Source: Platanthera guangdongensis (lineage: Eukaryota > Streptophyta > Magnoliopsida > Asparagales > Orchidaceae). Taken from it: a DNA stretch of 64,000 nucleotides. Shown here piece by piece: positions 21,805-33,564 of the stretch (within the stretch, counting starts at the first letter, position 1; every line of letters starts with the position of its first letter). The notes beneath the pieces were generated by a model. It did not search any database. It had not been told where the DNA came from and saw only the letters and a list, made by a program, of their open reading frames with translations. The position numbers were made by a program, and so were the translations under genes. The stretch lies in contig CM077150.1 in assembly GCA_039583875.1 (NCBI GenBank), positions 51,164,261-51,228,260 on the forward strand. The letters are read 5' to 3'.

Positions 21805-22375
21805 GTCGAACAGATGACAGAAATTGTCGAACTGAGTCCACAGTTCGTCGATCTAAGATGTTGTGTTCGTCTACCAGACGGCTTCTGTTCGTCGAGCTGA
21901 GATCCATGATCGTCGAGCTGGAAACTGAACTACTGTCTCTTTTGAACTTTGTCTATTCTGTGTCTGAAGTTCGTCGAGCTGGTAAATGTGTTCGTCGACT
22001 GGAGTTCAGTCTGGACTTAGAATAATTTTTGAATGAAAGTGTTGAAGTACAGAGTCCAGAATTTGTTGACCAGAGAACTGAGTTCGTCGACCTGAGACTA
22101 GAGAACATAGTCTTGACAGAATGCTGTAGTAGTCCAAAGATTTGTCGACCAAAGAATAGTATTTGTTGAGCTCAGAACTAAGTTCGTCGACCAAAGTCTG
22201 ATACTAAAGACTTAGAATATCTTGATGTTTTCTGAACGTGAAGTGTTGTTGTAGTGTCAAAGTTTTCGTCGACCTGAGTACCAAGTTCATCGTGCTCAGC
22301 TTAGAAAATTTACTCTGAGATCGTCGAGCTAAGCACGACAATCGTCGACCTGAGTTCGATGAACGTCGAACTCAC
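21805..22375. repeat. U3 hairpin array, TCGTCGA type (copy 2 LTR)
   Basis: Spaced TCGTCGAGCTGAGA / TCGTCGACCTGAG units occur roughly every 25-45 bp, about 190-750 bp inside the LTR start at 22561. The mixture of exact and decayed units (TTGTCGA, TCATCG) suggests ongoing mutation. Confidence 0.88.
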
Positions 22376-22561
22376 TTTACAGAGTCTTGAAATCTTCTAA
22401 GTCTTGAGTCTCTGGCAGTCTTGTTGATAGATGGTCCATGTGATGTTGACTCTAAGGACTTTGCCTAGACTCTAGGACACAACTATGACCCTGGCTATAC
22501 ATTGTGGGTCACATGATCCTAAGTTGGTGAACCTAGCCCAAATCAAACTAGGGATCCAACA

Positions 22562-22621
22562 GGACCTATTACCCCCCCCCCCCCCACAGGTGTTTAGTTG
22601 TACTTGAAATCAAATCTTTCA
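22562..22621 (+). repeat. Remnant 3' end of copy-3 5' LTR
   Basis: GGACCTATTACCCCC...AGGTGTTTAGTTG...AATCTTTCA aligns with the end of the 3' LTR (44138-44199), including the long C run. Everything upstream was displaced by the insertion of Sirevirus copy 2 at 22561/22562. Confidence 0.85.
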
Positions 22622-22637
22622 AGTGGTATCAGAGGGA
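22622..22637 (+). promoter_or_regulatory. Primer-binding site of copy 3
   Basis: AGTGGTATCAGAGGGA directly follows the LTR end CTTTCA. TGGTATCAGAG is the standard plant copia site for initiator-Met tRNA. Confidence 0.85.
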
Positions 22638-22700
22638 GGTTCCTCAAGATAGACTTAACAGTCTGAGTTGATCTCCAGTGGCAGCTATTAGAAGGCCAAG

Positions 22701-25236
22701 ATGGATTCAGGTGAGAATCATAAAGAACTTGGATCCATGAAATTTCCCCTTTGCAGGAAGGGGACATTTGGTCTCTGGAAGGAAAGGGTCAGACTATTCA
22801 TGGAAGCATCTGATCCTAGGATATACATCACACTATAGGAAGGGCCCTTCATCCCAATAAAGACATCAGTTCTTCATGCAAATATAAAGATTCCAAAGCT
22901 GTATTCTGAGATGACTAAAGATGAAATCATCTTAGCTATAATGCATAAGATTGCACAAAACATTATTGTTAGTGTCATAGATGACTCAACCTTCTAAAAC
23001 CTAGCCCACTGCAAGATATCTAAGGAGATGTGGGACACACTAGTTGTCTACATGGAGGGGTCTGAAGAAGTGAGGAAGGATAGAAAGTCTATGCTCAATT
23101 AGGAGTATGAAAGCTTCGGGCAGGACAAGTCAGATGGCATTGCTGAGTTCTATAAGACGTTTTTCAGAATTGTGAATGAGTTGAAGACATATGGCAGAGT
23201 CTTCAGCACTTATGAATTGAATGACAAGTTCCTCGGGTCTTTAACTAAAGACTGGGACACAAAAATCTGTGCCATCAGAGAAGAGGCCAGACTTGCAGAC
23301 ACTCCACCATCAACCCTGTTTGGAAAGCGATTGTCATATGAAATGCAACAGACTGCTAGAAAGAAGAAGGATAAAATCAGCAAGCCTACAGTCAAAGAAA
23401 AGTCAGTGGCCTTCAAAGCTGGAGCCACAAGGAAGACCAGGAGAAAGATTCCTTCTCCTCCAAGGAGAGTTGCTAATTCTGAGTCAGAAAGCTCAGATGC
23501 CAGTACATCAGACTGCCACATTTCTGATGAAGACTTCGATGCCTTTTCTAGGCAATTTCAGAAATTTATGAAGAAGAAGCACTAGAGGAGCAGGACATCC
23601 TCTGTTTCTCATCCCAAGAAAGATTACTATAAGGGCAAGAAGAAATCCTCTAAAGAGGACAGGTATGGCTCTAATCCTAGTAAGCATACTTCTTCTAAAG
23701 TTGTGTGTTATTGTTGCATCAAGCCAGAGCATGTCATAGTCAACTGTCCTATTAAAAGAAAGGATGATGGTGGAAAGAAGGAACATCAGCAGAAGGGCAA
23801 GAAGGAGAAATCCTTTATTTCCAAAAAGCAAAAGAGTTGGACTGACTCCTCATCATCAGAGTCAGAAGAGGAAGGTGAATTGAAGCCCTCATTGGGTTAT
23901 GTACTGCTGAAGAAGAATCTGTAGAAGCAGACTTCTTAGAGATGTTGGTTGCAATCACTAAAGAAATTGAAAATGTTGCCAGACCTGAAGAAGGGAGACA
24001 AAGTCAGCCATTGCCTTTGGCTGATGGCTTTGACTAAGGAAGGTCCTAGCCAGGAGCATCCTAGCCCTAGTAAGGTACATTCTACACCTTCAGTGTCAGA
24101 TTATGTAACTATTCCAGAATCAGAAGCATCTGCATCAAGAGATGAAGATGGTTTTGAATCTAAAGGAGATGTCAATCAATTGATTGATGATTATGGTAAA
24201 CTCCTACAAGCACTGAAGAGAAGCAGGCTCCTAGCCAAAAAAACAGGCTGAGGAGATTGTCTATCTGAAGTTGGTTGTTTCGGACTCAGCAAATATGTCG
24301 AACCTGAAGATACAAGAAGTCAACAAGCTGAAAAACATCACTGTTATTCAGATGGACACAATCACCTTCAAAAACAACCACATTAGGAATCTTAAAGTTA
24401 AACTCCAAAAGGAGAAGGAGCTAGTGGCTAAGTTCTCAAAGCCATATTTAGTATTACCTTTGATTGATTCCTTCTCCTCCCAAAAGGGTAAGAATGGGTT
24501 AGGCTTCAAAGGGAGAACTAGAGCTGCCTATTTCAAAAGGAAGGGCAATGCTCCAGTGCAGCGACTAGCCTCCAAGCCTTCAATTGCTTTCAGGAAAGTG
24601 GAGCTACCATCTAACAGGTATGACCATGATAGAATTCATGGTCACTTGGAGTATGTTGTTAGTAATTGCAAGGGTGCTAGTGCTTATAAGGCAGCCCATG
24701 AAGAAATCCAAATGGCACATCCTGGACCATTTGTGTTTGGTGTACCAGCCCCAACACTCAAAAATAAGGTAGCATCCCATTCTCAAAGTCTGTCAGTCCA
24801 CAATCAGACTAAAGGAAAGCCAGTCAGCACACCAGACTTGGGTATATCTGAATCTATCAGGAGCTTGCACTCTGAAAAGAAGGCAGTTGCTGATAGGGTC
24901 CAAGATATCCCTAGTACCTCTGCTGCCAGACAAATCCCAAATCAGGCTGTGGATGTAAGACTTAAGAAAAAGGCCGATGTACCTGCTGGAATGAGAGTTG
25001 TAGACTGCTATGCAGTAAAGCCAACCCTCAAAAGAAGGTACAATATTTATGAGTGTTGGTGTTGTGGCAAAGTGGGCTACTATGCTATTGATTGCTGGCA
25101 TAATAAGAGTGTCCAGAGAGATAATGCCAGCTTACCTGTCAGAAGAGCTGCAGGTAGGCATGATCAATTTCAGTCTAACCTGCACCTAGGACCCAATAAG
25201 AATAGGGTCCTAAGGAAAGATGATCTATTTTTGTAG
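22701..25236 (+). pseudogene. gag: Sirevirus gag, copy 3 (degenerate)
   Basis: The ATG at 22701 (MDSGENHKELGSMKFP) starts a typical Sirevirus gag, but in-frame stops occur near 22836, 22996 and 23100 and at 23583. The core motif is ELNDKFLGSLTKDWDTKIC near 23215. A zinc knuckle CYCCIKPEHVIVNC lies at about 23706-23747. After frame breaks, a 321-residue open stretch (24271-25236) holds a coiled-coil-like Lys-rich part and a second knuckle-like motif, CWCCGKVGYYAIDC, in which the histidine has become tyrosine. The frame then runs towards protease but is interrupted by a solo LTR at 25255. Confidence 0.82.
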
Positions 25237-25254
25237 GTGAGTCCAAGTGGTCAT

Positions 25255-26511
25255 TGTTGGATCTTACGGCGCCCTTAGAGGGGAGGTGAATAAGGGTACT
25301 TTTTAATTTTCTTACACAATCTAAGCAACCTTTACAAAATGAACAACAACAAAGTAATGGAAGAGAGCAAATGAACACAAGCTAGAAACAACAATGATAT
25401 ATTTCAAAAGAGTTACAATGAATACAATGTGTCTCTATAGAGCTAGAGACAAAGGCTCATGAAATAAATAATTTGCTAGTGTATTCGCCGGTTCTTCTAC
25501 CAAGAACCGGCAGGCTAAAACGTATCTGTCCCTAGATCTTGCTACTAGCCTCCCCCTAGATCTAACCCCGATCTATACGCTGCACACAAGGCAACGATTT
25601 CTCCCTAAGCTACACAAGGACTTGGACGCCACTCACAAGGCGGTGATTTCTCCCTAAGTCACACAAGAACTTGGACGCCACTCACAAGGCGGCGATTTCC
25701 CTTCCGATTACTATGTGAAAATAAATGAAAAAATAACAAAAACAACTTGAGCACTTTAGGCTAGACACTCCCTTCAAACAAAGCGCTGAAGATGTCGATG
25801 AATCTTTGCAAGTGATGCTTTGAATGCTTCGCGCGTGTCGTCAATCTACTGCGCTATTTGGCCTTCTTAGAAGTATGGAGTATCTCTCAGTTCTGGAGCT
25901 CTCTGGATCGTCTATGAAAGTAAGTGCACTCCAGGTAATGAAAAATTCGTCCCTTTCTCAGAAAATAAGAGGCTTTTATATTCTGGCGCTATCGCCGGGC
26001 GATACTGGGTATCGGCATCGGGAGATAGTGGTAATTGCTGCCACGTGTCCCACGAACTCCTCATTTTCGCATCGCATAAATGCTGAGTGCCGAATCGTAC
26101 ACTATCGCCGAGCGATACTAGATATCGCCATCTGGCGATAGCGAAATAATGGTAGACATGAATTCGTCGAACATCGAGCGAAAATCGTCGAGTGGCGCTA
26201 TCGCTGAGTGACACTAGATATCGCCATCTGGCGATAGCGAAATAATGGTAGCCACGAAATCGTCGAACGTCGAACGAAAATCATCGAACGTCGAATGAAA
26301 ATCGTCGAGTGGCGCTATCACCTGTGGCGATACCTACTATCACCTGGCGATATCTCCAAGCCATGATTTCGTCGAGCGGAATTGTGTCGAGTGTCGAGCG
26401 GTATTGTGTCGAGTGGTGCTATCGCCTAGGCACGATACCCAATATCACCTGGCGATATTGCCCTTGTTAAATTCTGACCTGATTCAGCACCAAACAAATA
26501 TTAGTTATACA
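25255..26511 (-). repeat. Solo LTR of a Sirevirus-like family (1257 bp)
   Basis: It interrupts the gag-to-protease junction of copy 3. On the minus strand it starts TGTATAACTAATATTTG at 26511 and ends GATCCAACA at 25255. The minus-orientation call rests on the C-rich box before the end (plus strand 25275-25292, TTAGAGGGGAGGTGAATA), which is like those of the other Sirevirus LTRs. I could not find a clean 5-bp target-site duplication, so the boundaries are good only to a few bases. Confidence 0.7.
25985..26435. repeat. U3 hairpin array, TATCGCC/GGCGATA type
   Basis: Units such as TATCGCC-G-GGCGATA (25990-26004) and GATATCGCCATCTGGCGATAG recur, mixed with TCGTCGA and TCGAGCG units. The array lies about 80-530 bp inside the LTR start (minus strand). 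Confidence 0.87.
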
Positions 26512-27413
26512 CTTGTGGTATCTGCACACCCAAAAAACATCCAAATATCAAATGCAAACAAGATTTGTTATTAGCAAACTAGGAAGCATGGAATGCATGC
26601 TCCAACAGTCATACCCCTATATGGTACTGGACAGTGGTTGTTCCAGGAACATGATTAGAATAAGGAGCATGCTGAAGGAATACACCCTAGTTGAAAATGG
26701 ACCCAAAGTCATCTTTGGTGGTTCAGAAAGAGGAGTAACCAAAGGGTTTGGTAAGATATCTAATGGCATAATCACTATCACACAAGTATATTATGTGAAA
26801 TGTTTGCAACATAACCTGATAAGCATAAGCCAACTTTGTGATCTTGGCTATGACATTTATTTCCTCAACGATGAGTGCCAAATTAGGAGGTCAAGTGACC
26901 AAGGGGTCATCTTGACAGGCACTAGGAGAGGAAATGTGTATTGTCTCAATTTTGTTTGTGAAAGTAAGGATTCTCCTATATGCCTAGTTGCAGATGAGAA
27001 AGCTTCACATTGTGTCCAATGGCACAAGAGGCTAGCTCAACTAAATTACAAGACCATAGGCAAACTCTTTAGTGAAGAGTTAGTGAGGAATGGTCCTAAG
27101 GTGAAGTGCATCAAGGAGTGTATCTGCTCAGCATGCCAAAATGGCAAGCAGACCAGGACCTCCTTCCAGAGCCTTGATACCAAAGACTTAGAGAGGTGTT
27201 TATACCTCCTATATATGGATCTATTTGGTCCTATGCCAGTTCATAGTCTAGGTAGGAAAGTCTACACCCTTGTGGTTGTTGATGACTTTTCTAGATTTGC
27301 CTTCGTGTTCTTTCTAAGGAAGAAATCTGAAACCTCTGATGTCTTCCAAACATTTTTTAGGCAAATTAAAAATGAACTTAACAGTATAGTGGCCAAAATC
27401 AGAAGTGACCATG
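26512..27413 (+). pseudogene. pol: Copia protease and N-terminal integrase (copy 3, part 1)
   Basis: The frame contains the protease site MVLDSGCSRNM near 26618, the linker HNLISISQLCDLGY and the integrase zinc-binding region. There WHKRLAQLNY has lost the second histidine of the H-x-H half (usually RLGHLNY), while CSACQNGKQ is intact. The integrase core starts with LLYMDLFGPM and ends at IRSDHV. The last codons are cut by the Tekay solo LTR; CCATG (27409-27413) is repeated at 34083-34087, where the integrase resumes. Confidence 0.87.
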
Positions 27414-28461
27414 TGTAACACCCCCTATCTGTCGCATAGCATATAGCAGTAGGTCCGGTCAGGGCCCGACGCCATATACCACAGACAGACTGGGCGGTTA
27501 CTCAATGTAAACCATCCAACTAATACCACGTCCTACACATAGTCATTCTAGCGGAAGAAATTATTAAAAGTTGCAAAATAAAGAACCCGGCCACAAGCAT
27601 GAATGTCCACTACTCAAAATAATAGGAATGAAGTACAAAATACAAGTACCATGGCCTTATGGCCTTATAATTGTTTACTCAAATAACATGTTTTCCAAAC
27701 CTCGACACGCAGGCCGGTCACACATGAATAAAACAAGTAAATACTCAATTTAGTCCTTCGAGGGCCGCTCAGCAACTTGGGCTTTAGCCCGCTATTTATC
27801 GCTCGGCTCCGCAGCACCTGCAAGCAACAATCCGCCGCAACGGTGGCAAACAAAACCAACAGTCAGCTATGCTGACCAAATTATAACAATCCTGCCCCCA
27901 TAGTTGGGGCAGCGATGCTCTTTCCTTGCACTTTGTTAGCATAACCAAACATCATAGTGAATAAACACTTCATCACAGGTGTGGGCATGCACGGCCACAC
28001 ACCCCGTGCACTCAGGGTACATTCTCGGTGAGCATGGTCAAAGTCCGCTGACTCACCACCGCCCCTTGGACGGAAATATCTCGTGAGCATTTGGTCTTTC
28101 TGGCCACTACCTAAGACCCTCCATCTATGCCAACGGTGAGTACCACGTGCCTTAGGTCTCTCTAACCGAACCACATAGATCATATATGGTTCCGCCTAAC
28201 CCGTCGCTCACACCGCAACGTCAACTTAAGTCGTCTGTGCGGGTCAAGCTTCCCCGAGTCCTGTATCGTTTACACATATCACATAACCCAGTTATGTTCA
28301 GGTTGGCTCCCAGGCCACCATGTTTGGCAGAATCACGCATCTGCCCAATTTTTTGGGTGCACCTTGGAGTTAATCCCCAAGGCTGCCTGTTGCAATCTAC
28401 CGCATAGAAAAACCCGAAAACAGCCATTTGTGCGGAGTCTTCTCTGGCCATTCATATAATG

Positions 28462-28834
28462 TGTTGAAGTTGGTGACCGGGCGGTCTTGCGGTCTGTCTT
28501 GGCAGGTTGAAGACCGCGCGGTCTGGCGGTTTGTCTCAGCCGGCTTGGAGACCGGGCGGTCTAGCGGTCTACCCTGGCAATCTCTCTTTCTCTCTGGTGG
28601 TAGCCGTGCGGTTAGCCCTTCTGTCTAACCGTGCGGCTTGTGCGGTTTGTTTTGTATAGTCCGCTTAGTCCTGTAAATTTTTAGTCCCACATCTCTTATT
28701 TGTATTCTCTCATCTCTCCTCCATTCTATATAAGGGAGGGCATACCTTTGTAATAGATATCTTTTTGGATAATAAAACTTTCAATTATTCAAAACTCCGG
28801 CTTGTTTTTTGGTCGTTTGTTCGCTACTTTAACA
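28462..28834 (+). repeat. Left LTR of the short copia element (373 bp)
   Basis: It starts TGTTGAAGTTGGTGACCGG and ends CTACTTTAACA. U3 has GACCG-GG-CGGTC at 28475-28486 and further GGTCT/AGACCG and CCGTGCGGTTAG units up to about 28640. A TATA-like TATATAAGG lies near 28727, and AATAAAA at about 28770 may be a polyadenylation signal. The PBS TGGTATCAGAGGA starts at 28835. Confidence 0.92.
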
Positions 28835-29445
28835 TGGTATCAGAGGACTCGATTTTCTCCTCCTGATTCTGTGCTCCCTCTCTGACCTCGCGACTTGTCC
28901 GCGCGGCTTGCTTCTTCTTCTTGCGGCCTGTCCCCACGGCTTGTTTCTTCCGCCTGCTTGCGCCCTGTTCGCGCGGCTTCTTCTCTCCTAGTCATTGCCC
29001 TTTGTGTGCGCGACCTCTTTGTTTCTTCTTCTTCTTGCTGCGACCTGTTTGCCTCCCAGCAGACTTTTCTCTGTTCGCGTGGTGTCTCTTTCTTCTGTTC
29101 GCGCGGGCTGATTTCTAGCCGCTCGACTTCTTTCCCTCTGCTTGCTTCTGCGGCTTGGTCGTGGTTTTTCTGGCCGCTGGTATCTATCATCGTGACTGCT
29201 GCAGATCTCTTTCTCTAACCGCTGCGTTTTCTCTCTGTTCGCGCTGTTTCTTCCTTGTTTAGGTAGCCTCTCTGCCTTTCTTCCTTTAGCCGCTCCTGCC
29301 TGTTAGTCGTCGCGACCTCCTGTTAAGTCGCGCGGCTTGTGCTTCCCTCTTCTTACCCTTTTTCCTTACTCTGCACCTTGGTCGTGGCCCTTCTTGCCGC
29401 TGGTGTGCTGTCACCGAGACCGCTGCAGTTTTTATTCCTCCCTTC
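28835..29445 (+). other. GC-rich leader in place of gag
   Basis: The stretch begins with the PBS and contains repeated CGCGCGGCTT / GCGGCCTGT segments resembling the LTR's own U3 words. No gag core or zinc knuckle can be read in any frame. A gag of about 300 codons is expected here, so most of it has been deleted or replaced. Small ORFs on both strands look like by-products of the biased composition. Confidence 0.7.
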
Positions 29446-32400
29446 ATGGCTTTCATATACTCCTCCAAGCCGTTCGCCTCGGTTGTCATGTCTTCTGGCA
29501 GTGCCCACGTTGTTACTCAAGGAAAATGGCTGATCGACACCGGTGCTACAAATCATATGACCGGTAATCTCCAGTGTTTTTCTCTCCTAGAAACACATGA
29601 TCGGTTGCCCCCGGTTATTCTCGCTGACGGCTCTTCATCATTGGTCCATGGGATGGGGATAGTTCATGTCACTCCGTCTCTTCACTTGGCGGATACTCTA
29701 TATGTGGCCCAGTTCCCGTGCAACTTATTATCTGTTACCTCTCTATGCAAGAAATTACAGTGTTCAGTCACATTTAATTCTACTTCTTGCTCTTTTCAGG
29801 ATCCGGACTCCTAACGGACGATTGCTACTGGGACTGAGAGTGGCGGCCTATACTTCCTGGACAACATTTCTGCTTTTTCCACCTTCTCCACCGCCTCCAC
29901 AGATATTCTCCAATGGCATCTCTGCCTTGGTCATGCTCCTCCACGTCTTCTTCGTCAACTTCTGCCCCACCTTCCTCCACAAAGTCCTCCTCTCAACTGT
30001 GAGGCATGTCAGCTTGGCAAGCATCACCGCTCCTCTTTCCCTCCAAAGCACGTTCGTGGCTCTACCCGTCCGTTTGATCTCATCCACTCCGATATTTGGG
30101 GTCCCTCTCCTACTCTTACTATTGGTCGGGGTAGTTCATATTTTGTCACATTCATTGATGATTTCTCTCGCTGTACGTGGGTGTATCTATTAAAAGATCG
30201 CTCCGAATTATTCTTTGTATGGACGTCCTTCTATCTCATGATCCAAACTCAGTTTAATGTTTCTATCAAAGTTTTTCGATCTGATAATGCCAAAGAATAT
30301 ATCAGTCATGACTTTTCTACATTCTGCATGCAAAATAGGATTATTCATCAAACTAGTTGTATCTATACTTCACAACACAATGGTGTGGCCGAACGCAAAA
30401 ACCGTCACCTCCTCGATGTCGCTCGCACCTTGATGACCCAGATGCATGTTCCTCGCTCCTATTGGGGTTATGATGTTCTCCTTGCCTGCTACCTTATCAA
30501 TCACATTCCATCCACGGTTCTCCACGACAAAACCCCATTCTCCATTATGTATCCGGGCAAGGAGCCATTTCCTCTACCTCTCCAAATCTTTGGATGCACT
30601 GCCTTTGTGCATACCCCTTCTGCCACCAGTGATAACCTCTCCCCTCGCTCCACCAAATGTGTCTTTCTGGGGTACTCCACCACTCAGAAAGGCTATTGTT
30701 GCTTTGATCTCGTCCTTCGTAAGCAGTTCGTCTCTGCTGACGTCACCTTCTTCGAGAATACCTCCTACTTCTCGGATGATTCCTCTCCTCTTCTCCCAGC
30801 TTCTGATTCTCCTATCGTTCCCTTCGTTCCCTCGCCTCCTACTACGATCTCCACCCCTACACCGTCTCCATCCACTCCTCTCCCTCCACCTCTCTCTCTC
30901 CCTCCTCTGCCACCCTCTCCCTCATCTCCGCCACCGTCGCTCTCTACTCCCGGGCCAGTTTTCTCTACCACGGATGCTCTGGATGCCGCGGGACCCGCTG
31001 ACCTGGATCTTCCTATAGCTCTTCGCAAAGGGGTGCGGACGTGTACCCTACACCCCCTTGCTGCTGTTGTTTCCTATGATCGTCTTACCCCTTCTCGCAG
31101 TACATTTGCACTGGCTATCTCTGCCACTGCCACACCCCGTTCCTACAAGGAATCTCTTGCTATTCCTCATTGGAAGATGGCCATGGATGAGGAAATGGCG
31201 ACCCTAACTGAGCGGGGTACCTGGACTCTTGTTCCTCCTCCCTTCGGCACTGATGTGGTTGGCTTTCGCTGGGTCTTTGTGGTCAAATTTGGCCCCGACG
31301 GCACTGTGGATCGTTATAAGGCTCGCCTTGTTGCTAAGGGCTTTACTCAGACCTATGAGGTTGATTACTTTGACACCTTCTCCCCCGTGGCTCGACTCAG
31401 CACTATCCGGGTCCTTCTCTCTGTGGCGGTAAATACGGATTGGTCGATTTCCCAGCTGGATGTCAAGAATGCCTTCCTTTATGGTGATCTTCACGAGGTC
31501 GTTTACATGGAGCAACCTCCTAGGTATGTTGCTCAGGGGGAGACACGAGTATGCCGGCTGAAGAAGGCAATTTATGGCCTCAAGCAGAGCCCTCGAGCTT
31601 GGTTTGACAAGTTTAGCGGAATCGTGGCGGCCGTTGGTTTTGCACGAAGCTCTACCGATCACTCTCTATTTATTCGCAAAACTCCTTCGGGGCTGGTTGT
31701 TCTTGTTGTGTACGTCGATGATATTCTTCTCACTGGCGATGAACAGGAAGGGGTAGCCCTGACAAAGCGACATCTTCGCCAACATCTGATCACGAAAGAT
31801 ATGGGCTCTCCAAAGTACTTTCTGGGGATCGAAATCTCTCGGAAGCCCGACTCCCTAGTTCTCTCTCAGCGTAAGTATGCCCTTGATCTTTTAAAAGAGG
31901 CAGGATTGACTGGAGCAAAACCTGCCTGATGCCCCATGGCAACTGGAGAAGACAAAACCTGGACAGATGATTCGCCTCCTCTTTCAGATAGTTCGCGGTA
32001 CAGGCGTCTGGTTGGTAAGCTCATATATCTCACAGTGACCAGGCCCGACATCTCCTATATTGTGGGCAAGGTGAGTCAATTCATGCAAGCACCTAGGGAG
32101 TGCCATCTACAGTTCGCCTTGCGGATCTTGGAGTATGTCAAAGCAGCGCCTGGGAAAGGATTACTTTTTCAGAAGAATGGTTATTTGAGGATTGAAGCAT
32201 ACTCAGATGCAAGTTATGCTGATGACAAAGGGGATCGCAAGTCAACCTCAGGTTTTTGCACCTTTGTTGGGGGAAATCTGGTGAGCTGGAAGAGCAAGAA
32301 GCAGTCTGTTGTCTCCAGGTCCAGTGCAGAAGCTGAGTATCGCAGTATGGCGTCGAGCACTTGTGAGTTAAAATGGCTGCGGGCTCTTATGCTAGATTTA

Positions 32401-32667
32401 GGAGAGGTCTACAACCATCCTCTACATATGTTCTGTGATAAAAAGGCCGTCATATACATCTCCAAAAATCCGGTCTTCCATGAAAGAACAAAGTACATTG
32501 AGGTCGACTATCATTTCATTCGTGAAGAGATCTTAAAGGAACAAATTTGCACTCCCTTTGTCACTTCTGATAAAGAGCTGGCTGACATCTTCACCAAGCC
32601 AGTTTCCGCCTCGTTTCTTCATGTTTGTGACAAGCTGGGCATGATCGATATATATGCTCCAGCTTGA
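29446..32667 (+). pseudogene. pol: Copia pol (protease-integrase-RT-RNase H), two in-frame stops
   Basis: A single reading frame runs from the ATG at 29446 to the TGA at 32665 with only two interruptions: TAA at 29812-29814 and TGA at 31927-31929. Protease has LIDTGATNHMTG near 29530. Integrase has the zinc finger (WHLCLGH near 29920, CEACQLGKH near 30010) and the catalytic D, D and E in HSDIWGP, RSDNAKEY and NGVAERKN. RT has QLDVKNAFLYG and an intact YVDDILLTG at about 31710-31740. RNase H has YSDASYADD, SAEAEYRSM and ADIFTKP. All catalytic residues I can see are kept. Without recoding it would yield a separate protease, a stand-alone integrase-RT and a stand-alone RNase H. Confidence 0.92.
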
Positions 32668-32674
32668 GGGGGAG

Positions 32675-33047
32675 TGTTGAAGTTGGTGACCGGGCGGTCT
32701 TGCGGCCTGTCTTGGCGGGTTGAAGACCGCACGGTCTGGTGGTTTGTCTCAGTCGGCTTGGAGACCGGGCGGTCTAGCGGTCTACCCTGGCAATCTCTCT
32801 TTCTCTCTGGTGGTAGCCGTGCGGTTAGCCCTTCTGTCTAACCGCGCGGCTTGTGCGGTTTGTTTTGTATAGTCCGCTTAGTCCTGTAAATTTTTAGTCC
32901 CACATCTCTTATTTGTATTCTCTCATCTCTCCTCCATTCTATATAAGGGAGGGCATACCTTTGTAATAGATATCTTTTTGGATAATAAAACTTTCAATTA
33001 TTCAAAACTCCGGCTTGTTTTTTGGTCGTTTGTTCGCTACTTTAACA
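32675..33047 (+). repeat. Right LTR of the short copia element (373 bp)
   Basis: It has the same length as the left LTR and the same ends. About six substitutions are visible, all C/T or G/A, concentrated in the GC-rich U3 as expected for CpG decay. The polypurine tract lies just upstream (32662-32674). Confidence 0.93.
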
Positions 33048-33564
33048 TAATGCAACATCACTGATCCAGACCAACTTGTCCGGGTAGGTTTCACACATCA
33101 TGCCTATATTCGTTCTCTATTACGGACTCTACAAGTACGCAACGAGGACTATTCATGTCTACCTGAAGGAACACCTCAACTCACCGCAAACTCGCGAGAG
33201 CGTGCTTCCTATGCAAAGGAAAAGAGGACTTTATATGTCCTAGGATGAGAATCGTTACCCTAGCATTTTTCCTTGGTGCCATGGAAATGTATGCAGATGA
33301 AAAGCACCGTAATCTCCTTGCCTCCGTAGATCCGAAGTCGGCTCGCGATTTGGAACCCCGAAGCTCGGCCGGTGACCGGATCTAGCCTCCATCTTCTTCC
33401 TTGCTCTCACCTCTCTCTAGATCTTTAGAAAGAGAATGGTAGGTTGAAATGAAGGATTTGCAACCCTATCCCCGGGTATAACTCACTGGGAACAACCCCC
33501 TACCGTCGGATCCCAAAATAATGAAACGAACGACCAAGATTCGGAGCTGAAATGCAAAATCTGG

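Larger units (their letters stand above)
11941..22561 (-). mobile_element. Sirevirus-type copia element, copy 2 (with env-like ORF)
   Basis: On the minus strand it has a 5' LTR (22561 to 19147, split by a solo LTR), PBS, gag, protease-integrase-RT-RNase H, an array-filled spacer and an env-like ORF cut off at 11941 by the Tekay LTR. Integrase before RT defines copia, and an extra ORF after RNase H defines a Sirevirus-like layout. It inserted into the 5' LTR of Sirevirus copy 3, of which only 60 bp remain at 22562-22621. The 3' LTR should lie beyond the gypsy insertion and is not seen. Confidence 0.87.
19147..22561 (-). repeat. 5' LTR of Sirevirus copy 2, split by a solo LTR
   Basis: It begins TGTTGGATCCC at 22561 and ends CACTTTCA at 19147. 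The two parts (22561-21124 and 19523-19147) are separated by a 1600-bp solo LTR flanked by the duplication ATGAC (19519-19523 and 21124-21128). Without the insertion and one ATGAC copy the LTR is about 1.81 kb. The U3 start is clearly homologous to the LTR starting at 56720. Confidence 0.85.
28462..33047 (+). mobile_element. Complete short Ty1/copia element (4586 bp), gag missing
   Basis: Two 373-bp LTRs bound the element, TAATG duplications flank it (28457-28461 and 33048-33052), a PBS follows the left LTR and a polypurine tract AGCTTGAGGGGGAG precedes the right LTR. The LTRs differ at about six sites by eye, all transitions, so this is the youngest datable insertion. The internal region has protease to RNase H in one frame with two stops. 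Only about 610 bp of GC-rich leader replaces gag. It is not Sirevirus-like: the LTRs are short and there is no env-like ORF. Confidence 0.93.

Noticed and set aside
23703..23924. Separate small zinc-finger gene
   Set aside because: The C-x2-C-x4-H-x4-C motif and its flanks continue the Sirevirus gag of copy 3 after a frame break, so it is not an independent gene.
28840..29218. Charged minus-strand ORF and Cys/Ser-rich plus-strand ORF in the copia leader
   Set aside because: Both come from the same biased GC-rich repeats, with no gag or other known motif. The real pol frame starts later at 29446.
30446..31028. 190-codon ORF overlapping the integrase region
   Set aside because: It is a Ser/Pro/Leu-rich shadow in another frame of the clear integrase-RT reading frame at 29446-32667.
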